This document shows positions 12,489-25,800 of a stretch of 64,000 bases of DNA, in pieces (positions within the stretch are counted from its first letter, which is position 1; each line of letters opens with the position of its first letter). A model generated the notes under the pieces. The model was not told the origin of the DNA, did not search any database, and was given only the letters and a program-made list of their open reading frames with translations. The position numbers were made by a program, and so were the translations under genes. The DNA comes from Glandiceps talaboti (taxonomy: Eukaryota; Hemichordata; Enteropneusta; Spengelidae), in contig NC_135560.1 of NCBI RefSeq assembly GCF_964340395.1, positions 3,747,998 through 3,811,997 of the forward strand, given 5' to 3'.

Positions 12489-13229
12489 GGACAGAGAGAG
12501 GCATACACGTACGTACACAATTTGATTCGCATGGCTGTTACCAAACTCGTCACTGCATATGGACCCCTTTGAAGCATTAATTTTTTCATGGCCCCAATTT
12601 CTCCCCAGACCCCCCCCCCCCTTGCCGTAAATTCTGATCACAGCCTAAATTACCTCGTACATTGTCTTATTTTAAAAAAAAAACATCTTTGGAAATGTCT
12701 TCTTCCAATCAGTAGCAATCACGATGATAATTGTCTTTCTCCCAAAACAAGATGGAAGGCGACTAGCTATGTACCTCCCTGTATAGGTTAGAGGTCATTA
12801 TGAGACATCCCCTTATGCATGTGAAATCCACATCCTTTGTAAAGTATTCTCATTTGGACTGTTATTGTAGTTGGTTATCACTGTTTAACAATGCACCATT
12901 GTACCATATAATTTTATATCTCCACTGCAGTGTACGTGGCAGAAGGGATGACTAAAATAATTCTGGAGCTCATTTGGTGGGTCTTAACATTTTTTTTAGC
13001 GGAAAGGGTGAGAGGAACTACAACATTTGTTTAACCATAAATTATGTACATTTCCTAACTGTAGAAATGATGCAAATCGATTACCATAGACAAATTGCAA
13101 GAGGTAAAATCACTGAATAAGTAGTATATAAACTCAATTTGAAATGTTTTGCCTTAAGTATATATATGGTTTGTGTTCTACATCCTTGTCAAGCATTGTA
13201 AAAGCAATGACCTACCAACCCAATGTGAT

Positions 13230-13271
13230 GGGTTAGGTTGCCCGTTGAACATCTTTTTTATTTTTTCTGGC
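13230..13271 (+). repeat. Dispersed repeat pair B, copy 2
   Basis: GGGTTAGGTTGCCCGTTGAA, CATC, then a T-rich run and TTTCTGGC, about 2.4 kb from its inverted partner. The shared core looks like part of a larger unrecognised mobile element. Confidence 0.5.
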
Positions 13272-13762
13272 CTTACTTATGAATGTGTTTTCCAGTGCAC
13301 TTTCCTTTTATCGGCACAATTATCGTAAAATAACAATCTGACGACACCAACCGTTTGCTTTTAACGTGGCCTTTCGAAGGCGATATCAGGGGATATTAAG
13401 TACTGTACGGAACACATGTACTACTGTCTACTATCACTGACACGGTCAGCTACAAACAAATAACTGCAAAATTAATTGAACGAGGCATGTGGGAATGCGA
13501 CAGCTTGAAATACAGATAGGATGACTGATCTTGTCTCGAAGGAAGAATCTTGAAGAGGGGCTCACTTAATATGAATCTTAAGATAATTAGATCTGTCATC
13601 CCGAGAAAAGATGTGACTGATGAAATGTAGCAGAGGGACGTGGAAAGAAAAGCTATCAAAGGAAAGTGTGTTCACTGAACGCACTAAGCAGTATTAATTG
13701 TTGAACGGTTCTAAGGTCTCGAAAGATAACAGATGGATGTCCATTAGAACAAAACGATTCAT

Positions 13763-13876
<114 letters not shown>

Positions 13877-14031
13877 TTTCTGTCTTTTCTTTTTACGTCA
13901 TCACTGTATTATTTTGTTCCATTACTTATAGATTGTATGTTGACTAAGCGGTTAACCTGATATATGTTAAGGTATTGCTGTGTATGTGTCAATAATCACT
14001 TTGTGTCCGTACATAGCATAATTTCTTTAAA

Positions 14032-14121
<90 letters not shown>

Positions 14122-14157
14122 CGTCCGTCCGTCCGTCCGTCTGTCCGTCCGTCCGTA
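14032..14157. repeat. (CTGT)n/(CCGT)n microsatellite
   Basis: About 21 CTGT copies followed by about 10 CCGT-type copies. The CCGT end looks like the ancestral unit or a derived variant of CTGT. Confidence 0.97.
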
Positions 14158-14159
14158 TG

Positions 14160-16285
14160 CCCACGCGTCTGCCCGAATACTCGTTTGTTTGAATTTAACT
14201 AACTGATGGTTTTAACCAGTTGTTGAGTATCGACTTCAAACACGTTGAAAGGGAGAGTCACAAACCTTCATCGTCGTCGATCAAGTAGATAGACGAAGGC
14301 AAAGACGGCGCCAGCCGTCTTCTGACGTACAAATAAACTGTCTCCAGTAAGTTTTAACGCACAAAAGTAATAATGCATCGATACTAGTCTCATAGAGCAA
14401 ATTGAGCAAGCGAAAGCTTAATGTGAAGATGCATTGGTTTACAGGGGAATGTCACATCATAAGTACTAATTGCAGTATATAACTACATACAACACTGCTC
14501 TCAATGCATACGGTTATCTGAGCTTCGTTTGAAGTTTTGTGTGATATAGCATACGTATTCGATATTGAATTCACAACATAGATGACACAAAATATAGCAT
14601 TTCCGTAAAATCTATAATTTCAACTTTTGTACTTAAATTGAAATGCGATGCTAAATGTTGGGTGTCATTAATCACTTAGAAGTTAAAACATTTCTATAAT
14701 ACATCGTTCACGGAAATCTACTTATTGATCGATAGTTTTGCATTCCGTCAGCATCTTACGTACATTTCTTGTTGAAGATTATTGATAAACTGAATAGTCG
14801 ATCAATGATTGTTGTTAATTCCTTCATGTTTTATATCATTTTTAGTCAGAAGAAGCTAACTCTTTCAAAAGGAGCAAATTTGACGTGATGTTTTTGCGCG
14901 AACGACCTCACTGAAATTCCAAAAGCTATTTTCAAAAACAAGTGCATTTGAAGGGAAATACACCCATCGTCATAACCCACCTTATACACACTGTTGATTT
15001 GAAAGATTTCTCTTGGACAAGCGAACATCCATTGTTGAAGCACTGTGATTAATACACAAGTTCTCTGCCGCTTCAGATTTCGAAAACAAATATGTTTAAA
15101 GCATCTATTGTACCATCCTATATACCAACATTCGATCTAGGAGAACGATCTAAATATAGAGGGTAAGCATCCATCTAAGAATACATCTCCAAGTACATAA
15201 GAAATATGATCAATCAGCAACTCATTAATGTAGAATGTGCCTCGGGGACGAATTTCTCAAAAAAAAACCCTCAAAGCTTTGCTGTATATAAACTTGCTTC
15301 TTGTTCAGTAGTCTGTGGTCGTATTGTAATCTAAAATATTTGATTTCTATAAAGTTTTGACCTCTATTTTAAATTTTAACCCCTGTGTTTGTCTTGATTT
15401 TTAGATGCACTTCATGAGAACATGTTCTCATAAGTGGTCATCAATCTCTAGTGCTAACTTCAAAATCGGTTATAATTGTCGAGAGGCAGAAGTTCTTGAA
15501 TGAATACATTTTGTAGAGGTCATATAGATTCAAGTCAACAATTAAAATACTGATGTCGGAAAATATGACATTCCAACTTTCTACATTGTGCCATGACAAC
15601 CGAAAAGACAAATTTAATTGTTCATAATTGACAATCGTTATTTTCCAGATCTCGAATTTACATATTGACACTTACTTTCCACACCTGTACTTTGTTGAAC
15701 ATCTACAGCTCTTATGGAATGGACGCACACATTCAACTACTATGACACTGCTCAGCACCTACAACTAACAAAAAAATGTGTGCACTTAATCATGCTGTCT
15801 GATTTAGTGTGAAAACTAAAGGAGAACAAGTACCATGTCTACAACGTGTCCCCAGTGGAAGAAGTGCACTGTTAATACTGTTAGTAATAATAGGGCAAAA
15901 TCGAGGGTTACATTTGTTTTTGAATTCAAAGCATTTATATTTCTTCAACAGTGGCAAGTCAGACATTGCCATTTTTTCTGTAATTTCATCGTTTTAAAAG
16001 GGCATGTGTCGTAGAAAGAATAACGACATTTCATAACAGATAATAGCTGTTAGTTTTGTTTTCTGAGTTTAAAAATTGCACATACAGTAGTAATATATTT
16101 AATATATAGTTGATATCATTATCTTTGAAATGCTAGTCCTCTGCTAGTCCTGGGGTAATCTATCACATTTATTAATGGTCTCAGCCACCGTTAGTAGTGT
16201 ATTTTCTTGAAAAATTAGTGCACGACCCTTGAAGTATTGAAATATATAATTAGGTTATAACATACAAGTTGCAAAATTGGAGTAT
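14160..16285. other. No recognised feature
   Basis: Unique AT-rich sequence between two microsatellites; only short chance ORFs. Confidence 0.6.
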
Positions 16286-16401
<116 letters not shown>

Positions 16402-16541
16402 CCTATTATCTGATGCATGCACAACCTAGAATAATCACCCCGAAGCTATTGTTCATAAAACTCTCCTAATGTATCCATAGGTGTTCTTTTTAGTGACCTT
16501 AAAGAGGTTTTAGTTGCACTTTCAATAATTCTTTGTTCACG

Positions 16542-16543
<2 letters not shown>

Positions 16544-16580
<37 letters not shown>

Positions 16581-16600
16581 CGTGTGTGTGTGTGTGTGTG
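16544..16600. repeat. (TG)n microsatellite
   Basis: A TG run with one TTCG interruption. Confidence 0.95.
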
Positions 16601-17470
16601 CGCACAGTTGTAGGGGTCGAAGCCTTTATTTTGAAGATATCTTTTAACTAATAAGAAGGAAAGGTTTATTCGATGAAAGATTTCAGGCGCCATTCTTAGG
16701 ACATCTCAATGTATACAAAAGTACGTTAACTATAGCAAGTATTCCGCTAAGTATTCAAGGAAAGTGTACGTTTTCGTCGTTTAGTTGTTCAATTCATTAT
16801 CTCATTGTCCATTGTGTTATCTAGATATGTTGGTCAGTAACATATTCTCTGATAACTAAAGTTACAATGTCACGATTTTTGTGAAGTTTTAGATGAACTT
16901 AGAAATACATATTTCTTCCGAAACCTTGACTTTGGGAAGTCGTGCATACCCTGCAGCCATTTTCTGCCCTGGTTGCCACAAGGAATGACTTCAAAGGTTC
17001 CCACAAGCAATTAAATGAATTCATTCATCGACGTTCAGCCTATCCATCGTCATTTTCTATAATAACATCCAAATATATAATAAGTCTTGTTCACTAGTTC
17101 ACCTGGATGATATTTACAATCTTAGCATATTAGAGTTAATTTTCTCTGAATACGGATGCAATTTTTAAAAAAATTACGACCTACCTTAATTTTGTATACT
17201 AGATGTACCCGACAGTCATAGCGTCATAGAGAACGTGATGTTATGCGGCGGTGATTTACAGACCCTGGATATTACCTACCGATTGATATCTTAGTAGCTA
17301 AGAAAAGAAAGGTTTAGGTGAGTGTCTAGAGGCATGCATACTGTTGGCTTCGGAATGAGTTACGATTGATAATTTGGCCAATTCCTAAAAAGAAGTGGAG
17401 ATTTCAAGATGCCGAACATTTATGTTCTTTAACTTTCAAATACTGTATAATTACTGAATACGCAGATGTA

Positions 17471-17541
17471 CACACACACACATACATACATACATACATA
17501 CATACATACATACATACATACATACATACATACATACATAC
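17471..17541. repeat. (CA)n(CATA)n microsatellite
   Basis: A short CA run passes into about 15 CATA copies. Confidence 0.95.
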
Positions 17542-18263
17542 AACTAAGACTGAGTGCCCTGTGTTCAGATCGTGACCGTTACACTCTGAATGGCTGCTCA
17601 GGGGCCGTGTTTTAAGGTAATTGTGTTTTAAGGTAATTTCAACTCGCCTTAACTTTCAACAAAATCCACCATTTTAGATACCGTATAAGCGTAAACCTCG
17701 ACTGATATCTCTTATTTCGATTGCTTTATCTCTGTATAAATGTATTTCTGGGCATCCTGTAGACTATAAACTTTTAGACTTTTGTATAATTTTGCATTTT
17801 AATAGTAATTTATAGTAAATTCTGGCTTCATTATTTGCATATCATTTGCATATTATGTATGATACTTCTGGTTTATTTGATTGTACTGTTTGATGTTGCC
17901 GATTGCTAAGAATTACGCCAACTATGAAATATTACTATGAATACACTGGTTGGTATATGTTTTAAATCACTATTTAGTCCGCACTTTGACTATATGCTTC
18001 CCCAGTGTCGTCCCCACCTACGAGTAGGGATATTGCATTATTGGAAAAAGTGCAGCGTGGGTTCACCAGGATGATTCCGCAGCTTGATTGCTTGAATTGT
18101 GAGGATAGATCACACATATTGAAAATGACAAATTTAGAAACCACACGGATTAGAGCTGACTTGCTGGAAGTGTATGAACTTTTCCATGGGCATATTCTCC
18201 TTGGTACTCCTGTGGTTTTCAAAGTATCTACGTCGACAACAAGATAACACAGATTGAAATGAT

Positions 18264-18552
18264 TTAATAATAATAATAATAATAATAATCTTTATTTGTC
18301 CAAATAAATTCGGAAATTTGTTGAATGGTCGCCGCAGAGCAGCGCCCTAGTGCCCTAGTGTTGAAGAAGCAGGAGGAAACCGGAGTGCCCGGGGAAAACC
18401 TGCGTTGTTCGGCAGGGTCAAACTGAGCATCACCATTCTTACATGCAGACCTAGTTAAATTTTAAATCAAACCCAGCCAACACCAGGCGGGTTCGAACCC
18501 AGACTGCAGAGGTAAGAGGCGTACGAGCTAACCGCTCGGCCACCGACAACCC
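18264..18552 (-). mobile_element. tRNA-derived SINE
   Basis: The minus strand starts with a tRNA-like head: A box TGGCCGAGCGGTTAG (plus-strand 18524-18542) and B box GGGTTCGAACCC (18489-18500), spaced as in a tRNA gene. The head looks Leu/Ser-like. A central block (18371-18427; minus strand GTTTTCCCCGGG then CTCCGGTTTCCTCC) resembles the conserved core shared by SINEs of many invertebrates. The 3' end is an (ATT)n tail, about 26 bp. It would be transcribed by RNA polymerase III and mobilised by a LINE. It is inserted within a fossil LINE. Confidence 0.8.
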
Positions 18553-18568
18553 ATTAGGACAGATCCAG

Positions 18569-18915
18569 ATTGGATATACGTAAATATTTATTCAATCAAC
18601 GTGTTGTATACATTTGGAACAGTTTAAAAGAAAGGGCTATTGCTACTACATCAATCAATCATTTTAATTCATTAATTTAATCGAAATTGGATATACATAA
18701 ATATTTTCTAAGTCAACGTGTTGTAGGCATTTGGAACAGTTTAAAAGAAAGGGCTATTGCTACTACATCAATTCATCATTTTAATTCATCATTTTAATCG
18801 AAATTGGATATACATAAATATTTTTTAAGTCAACGTGTTGTAGGCATTTGGAGCAGTTTACCATAAGGGGTTATTGCGACTATATACATCAATTAATCAT
18901 TTTAAGGCTTATAAC
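18569..18915 (+). repeat. Triplicated 117-bp LINE tail segment
   Basis: ATTGGATATAC starts at 18569, 18686 and 18803, exactly 117 bp apart. Each unit carries the ...QRVV.IWNSL... coding tail of the fossil LINE. 117 is a multiple of three, but stop codons lie at the junctions, so the triplication arose in, or was followed by, non-coding decay. Confidence 0.85.
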
Positions 18916-19019
18916 CACCTCAGAACAGTAATAGGCCTTTAAAAACCTCAATGGCCTCCTACCCTATGTAAATTCATGGTAAGTGCACGGTAAAAAATAA
19001 AGGCATTCATTTATTCACA

Positions 19020-19755
19020 GAACTACCCTTGTCAAATTCCATGTCCTCCTTTTGACCAATTTCGGCTTATTAGTGTGACTTGCTATCAGGTGAGCATATA
19101 GTACATTATTTTACTGATCTGACATCTGGCTTTGATACTTATCGATCTAGTATTGAATCCTGGTACATTCTACACAGAATAGAGTCCACTAATAGAGCCA
19201 AACATCCTCCAGGTCTGCTCTTCCCATGTCATAGGACCCCCCTCACCCCTAGATGAACGAGAGGCAACCGAAGAGAAAAACTTCCTACCAGACATGGAGC
19301 CCCACTTCAGATGATTCATAGGGTACATTACCTAGACATGGTTTAGGAATCCGATGTTATTCTAATACCAGATTCACCCCACCAACAAATTATGGTTAGA
19401 TTATGCAATAGGGCTCTTTCCGACCAATAATGGCGATAATGGAACCCTATGCTCCACACGTCATAGTTTATCTTGGGGTGCAAATGCACTACTGATGTTG
19501 AATGTGGTCATGGAAGAGATAAAACATGTTTAATTCGATATTATCTCGCAATTTGGAGTAATAGTGAATAAGAATGAAGAAAACTGGTGTAAGCAAGGCA
19601 TATTTTTGAAGTGTGTGTATGTGCAGTTTCTCAGATTGTGCAGTCCATGTAGTAAGCTTACTCAGTTTTTGAATCTCGCGCTTTTGAGTAGCCAATGAGG
19701 ATGAGCGTTAAATTGGCAGCTGTGCACACCGGAGAAATAGAAAAACAAACAAACA
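19020..19755. other. Unassigned, slightly GC-richer stretch
   Basis: 19195-19340 is richer in C and G than its surroundings but has stops in all frames. It may be the decayed end of a mobile element. Confidence 0.4.
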
Positions 19756-19759
19756 AACA

Positions 19760-19880
19760 AACTGTTTGCTAATTGAGGGGTATATCGTGTACTATGGCCC
19801 AGAATTTTGCATGCCAGCAATTATTATGTGTAGGAACAAAAAGACTGCCTTTACGGAAGTCATTCAGTTTAAATCTGGAA
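19760..19880 (+). repeat. Dispersed repeat family A, copy 2
   Basis: GCTAATTGAGGGGTATATCG, then TGCATGCCAGCAATTATTA, GTGTAGGAACAAAAAG and CATTCAGTTTAAATCTGG. It matches the reverse complement of 46495-46640 block for block. Confidence 0.65.
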
Positions 19881-21386
19881 CTATTTCAATATTATACATA
19901 CTTTTTGTTGGCGTCGCCAAAAAATTATATCTTATACTTGATCTTCATGGATGTGTTGGAATAAAATAAAAAAGCCCACAACTGATACAGAATATTCAAA
20001 TTATATTGAAAACGTGAATAAGTAGACTGATCTACTCGATGACGACTAAAGGGAAACTACAGAATTTAAGATAATAAGCTATCTAATTGAGGAAAAACTA
20101 GTGTCGCCAAGAATCAATGAGATGCGATCTGATTTTAGAAAACAGTGAAAATTTTACTTCAATCAAACTAGATTTGATATTTAGATTATCAGATGTTATG
20201 AATACTAATATGTATAAGTGGTGTAAATTATGGTTCAAAGAACATTCCATTACTTAATATTAACATAAAATACATATAACTCAATTACAATTACATGTCG
20301 AGATTTCAAACAAGGTCATTATTCAGTACGTTCTCAAATTATGATTTTATCAAATATCACTATGACAATAATGCTGCACTGGAATATGGGCAGATAAAAT
20401 GGAGAGGAAAATCACTATGAAATAAATATCATAGGCAGTAACCTATATTTCACTCTACATGTATGTACTCCACAGAATTTAACTAGCAGAACTTGTTATT
20501 GAATACATGATATATAATATGGCAATTTTGTTAGGCATTATCCCTTTCAAATATACACAATGACTAAACATCGGTTTCAATATCAACCTCGGTATCATGA
20601 AAGTGAAGAAAGACCAATCGACCAACGTTCTTTCTCAAACTATCAAACCTCAATTAAAGCAAATACAACTTATAATATAATTATTTATGTATTTAAAGGC
20701 ATATTTCATCATTCATTTCATTACATATTAAGTGATAAAATGATTTCTCATTTTTGGCTAGAGTTAATAATCATACAAACATAATGTACACTGGTTATGA
20801 ACCTTTATTTAAGAGAAAAAGTGAAAAGATATAACATATAGAGGTGTACAAAGAAATTAATGATGGAAAGACAAAGAGTTTTTGTCAAGATTTTATCAGC
20901 AACAAATTATTTACGCTGTGACTGTCTCTTAATCTGTATCGTATCAGGATATCTGTTGAGCGCTCAAAGAGTGCCTAGACATGATTCAAAGTAGTTCAGA
21001 TGTTAGAAATATACAATAACAGACCATACAGCAGGAGAGTGTACACCTATTGCTATTGAGCAGCAAATTTAAATCCAATGTCACCGTGGTACAAAACCAA
21101 TGTATCCTAGCTAGGACTATGTACCTTGATGTGGTCGTCAGCAAAGTTGTATTGTCCGTGTATAGAGTACAAATGACCTCACATGACCTGTAGAGATTCA
21201 ATTATTGTCATATTGTAACGGCTAATACAAATCGGCTTTCTTCATAGAACACCTTCAATAAAACAAAAATCTGTCCTGATTTAAAGCTAAGTGACGGATA
21301 TACAAGTAAATTGGAAATTAAGATTAAATTGCAAGGAATTCGTAGGGCGACAATCCTTTGTAACTAAATTAATTATTTCCCCCATG

Positions 21387-21680
21387 GTATATATATATAT
21401 ATATATATGTGGACTTGTGCTACAAGTAGTCATAAAACATACACCAGTATGCGAAAAAGTGTCGTTACTCAATCATTGTGTATATATAATACATAATGGC
21501 AATTCGAATAATAACAGGGTCGAAATGCCAACAAAACAAACCATCTAGAGTATTTTTTTATACCGGGTTCAATACCCTGAACATTAAAATCACTTTTCAT
21601 TAGTGTGTGGTTCTTTACCAAAGTTAGCATAGCGCGCACACACGCACACACACACACACACGCACGCACGCACGCACGCA
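21387..21680. repeat. Short microsatellites
   Basis: A TA run at 21387-21409 and CA with CGCA copies at 21634-21680. The sequence between them is unique. Confidence 0.85.
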
Positions 21681-22199
21681 AATATCCTTACATAAATGAT
21701 TTGAATCAGTAATTACAATTAACACATGTAAACAAATAGATAAAAAGTGTAATTTTAGTTTCAAAAAATTAAACGTTCATACTGAATTTATGTATCTAGC
21801 AAGCATAGCGAATGGGTCAACAGTTCTGTTTCAACATCCCCATACAATATATGCCTGACTTGATTCTCATGACAGTTGTACGCTACACCGTAATAATAAC
21901 ACCGTAATAATAACAATGAATGTTTCACGAAATTTTCAGTTTCATACGGTCAAGGACAGAACAATTATAATTAAACGGTGACTATTAAACGACAAGAGTT
22001 CAAGCTTGGACAAATTTGTACTTTGTATCATTTAGATCGTGTGATTTCCTTTGTATACAATATCCCTTTACAATGCATGTTAAGATTAAACAATGCCATT
22101 AATTGAATATTAATAATACTAATTACCATAGTTACTAACATCAATCGAATTGGGAGAATGAAATACTGTCGACATTTGTACAGAATGTAAAAAAGTGTG

Positions 22200-22820
<621 letters not shown>

Positions 22821-22829
22821 TTTATGACC

Positions 22830-25800
22830 AACTCTTCTATGGAAACTCTTATCCACCCCAAGTTCTAACCACAATGTTGAATTCGGCATAATTTATAGCG
22901 GCAGAGCTCATTTGGTACAAAATCCTTTCGTAAATCATTTAACTTTCTGCTCAGAAATAAAGTTATATTTTTGTCGTGTGGGAATCATTAGTACATGTAT
23001 GGATTGGATGACTGCTTAGCTTTAGAAATGTTACAACTTTACTGGATACAAATATGGCCATGTACACACCAATACATTCATGTGAACGGAAATTGGATTA
23101 AATATGAATGAACAAAGGGAAACTGTCGAACGCATTTACCATTCCAATTGTTATTCATACACTATATCTGCTATACCTCGTACAACATTTTTTTCATTCT
23201 GCCAGATGTCAGGAGCCACATGTATAATTGATTGTAATCTATCGCAAAATATTGAGCTGAGCTTGGAGTCATCTCAGAGGGTGTAACTGTGCACACCACC
23301 ATCATACAAAAGTAAAAGTAATCCTTTAAGATGTCCCAATATTATATAAATATACAAACTACATTGCAAGTAATGCTCTTAGACCAGTTGTTGCACAACT
23401 TGTTTCTTCCAGCGTAGACTTTGCTGGATGTCTATGCTTCCAGCCATCAGGATTTCATGACATAGATTTTCCTTTTTTTTTTCAGGTCGGGTTCTCTGAA
23501 ATACAAATACCATGAATGTCATGAATCACGTCTGTTGATAGGACTATAGTAGCCTTTGTGAGTCTCTTTGTTCTCTCTCTTTTGACCTTTCGCACTTGAA
23601 ATTTACGACTGTGCACTACAAAAACGTAATCATGAAAATCAAGTTAAACCATACTATAAATTAATGAACGTTGAGTGATTAAAATAGCCTAGACGCTTGC
23701 CTTGAGATATATTCGTATATGGAGTCCCATGTCTCATTCGATACAATTTGATCTATATATACTTTTAACATTACTGCCTCCAGTCAACAGTATGGTCTTT
23801 TCAACCATGAACGACAAAGGATCTGTTAGGTGTCACGGAAATAGATATTCCATGTTTTGGAAAAACATCACTGAGCTGGAGCGATAAAGTTAATTCTTTT
23901 TGAAAGCCGATGCCTTTTAAGGGTTCAAATATTTACAGCCGACGATCGGCCTGAAGGCGATCATATAGAGGGAATCGCCATGTAGAATCCTTCTTAATGA
24001 TCTATTTGGAATTTTATGAGCGGGTCAATGACCAACCAATGGCTGACTTTCTGAAATCACAAAAGCATTAGTTATGCCCAGAAGGCAAAACACTAAAATG
24101 ATATTGAGATTGATACAGAATGCTATAGATAATCACCTATTACTTCAACGTACTGTTTTCGTAACTTTTGCACGATTGCAGTTCGAGCCTTTACAGCTCT
24201 CAAACGATATTTCGGTAAAGGTCACATCATTCCTTTGATTCCATATGATGAACTCATCTTTGAGATCTGTGAACCGTTAATTCTACCAACTTTCTCAATT
24301 TCAATTGACATATCCAGGGAACATTTGTAATACTCAACTGTACGTGATGGCATATTACGATATAACTGACCTTGTAAAAGAAACGTCTTAAATTTAGCAG
24401 AACACTGCTACTGTAGAGAGGTTTTCAAAACACTGTCAGGATTTATTTTTTTCATTGTCGTTTTCGAAGTTATATTTGTGTGAATACTTTATAGAAGTCT
24501 TAGACACAAACTTGTGATATCTATATCTATTCCGGTTGAAGCTATGAATCATTAGTGAACAGATCAGTTCTGAATACTATAGTCCTAAACCCGTACAATG
24601 GTCGAAGTTGATATTGAGTTGTGGTGGCCGATATGTTATAGTACTCGTCAGGTGGTGATATTTAGGGAAAAGCGTATGATCAATGCGTTTGAATAACTAC
24701 TTAGTTTTCACCTTTTAAATATTTGAAATGTCAATTGTGTCTACAGATACAGTTGCCGTATAATGCCAACAGTTGACGGTCTTGATGGATGTGACGCCTT
24801 GTATAAGTCGATATTGAGTAGACCACATTACACACTTTCATCGATACTCCTTTGCAGAACTATAATTAAAACGCAAAGGATGTTTGAATCGGGGGTATCT
24901 GTCACCGTTATATTGGAATACAACATTCCACGGAAGACTTTATTAAACGTCATGTTGTTGATACCACCAATTGTCAACAACAAGCACTAGACGGTCTCAC
25001 AATGAATACTCATGCCGTTTCATGGTCACTTTTGACGTGATTGTGCAGTCAATGATCGATTGAAGAACACTTGTAAGTTACTGTAACGTTCGCATGAACA
25101 GGAAGGTAATGACAGTCACGTTTATCCGCGTCGTGCACATTCCACCATACTTATACAGTTGTGCATTAATGAAAGTAGTGTCGTATTATGGTTATGTATA
25201 CATCAAACATATGTGCACTATGTACACGCTACATAGTATATATACACAATATGTTTCCGTGTGATTTTCCGCAATATATTTAGTAAAATAACTAAACTAA
25301 ACAAAAAAAAAAGCTAAATAATTGGAAAGTCATGGAAGTTGTTTGAAATCCTTCACTTTACAATACATGCAATATCTTTTAGCATTAAGTTAAAATACAA
25401 CGGATTTGTTGCTGTAAAATCCAGAAAATGATAATTGTATGTGTTGGTATTGATACCACTTCTAGTGTACTATTGTATATGAGATGGAATGGAAATATTT
25501 CACTATGTCAATGTTTAGATGGACATATTCTCTTATATTACCTCACCATGGCGAATCGGATGAAACAGTTAATTCCCTTGGAAAAGGAAACAGCTTCATT
25601 TCCCATACGTAATGTTATAAAATATAAACTATATTATCAATGGTATTCCATTGTGGGTACTTTTCATGCACAAGATGAATATGATTTACTGTGGCTTAGT
25701 GTCACAAAGTACTATCGAACGTCCTTCAATTCGATTCTCTGTGGAGCAAACAGATGTCAGCCTCGAGGGCACAATGCAACAATACAAGTGAGTGGGCAGC

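Larger units (their letters stand above)
17970..19020 (+). pseudogene. Fossil non-LTR retrotransposon 3' end (RT C-terminus), interrupted by a SINE
   Basis: 18020-18200 translates to DIALLEKVQRGFTRMIP, then LETTRIRADLLEVYELFHG, the standard post-RT tail of CR1-like elements (compare LEKIQRRAARY in the intact element of this window). An RPHFDY-like stretch just upstream is frameshifted. After the SINE at 18264-18552 the tail resumes at about 18563 as RSRLDIRKYLFNQRVVYIWNSL, appears three times, and ends NHFKAYNHLRTVIGL with a stop near 18942. An AATAAA-type end and ATTC-like repeats follow at about 18990-19015. Upstream EN and RT parts are missing, consistent with 5' truncation. Confidence 0.8.

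Noticed and set aside
21558-21575. B-box-like GGGTTCAATACCC, considered as a tRNA or SINE
   Set aside because: No A box at the right distance and no cloverleaf.
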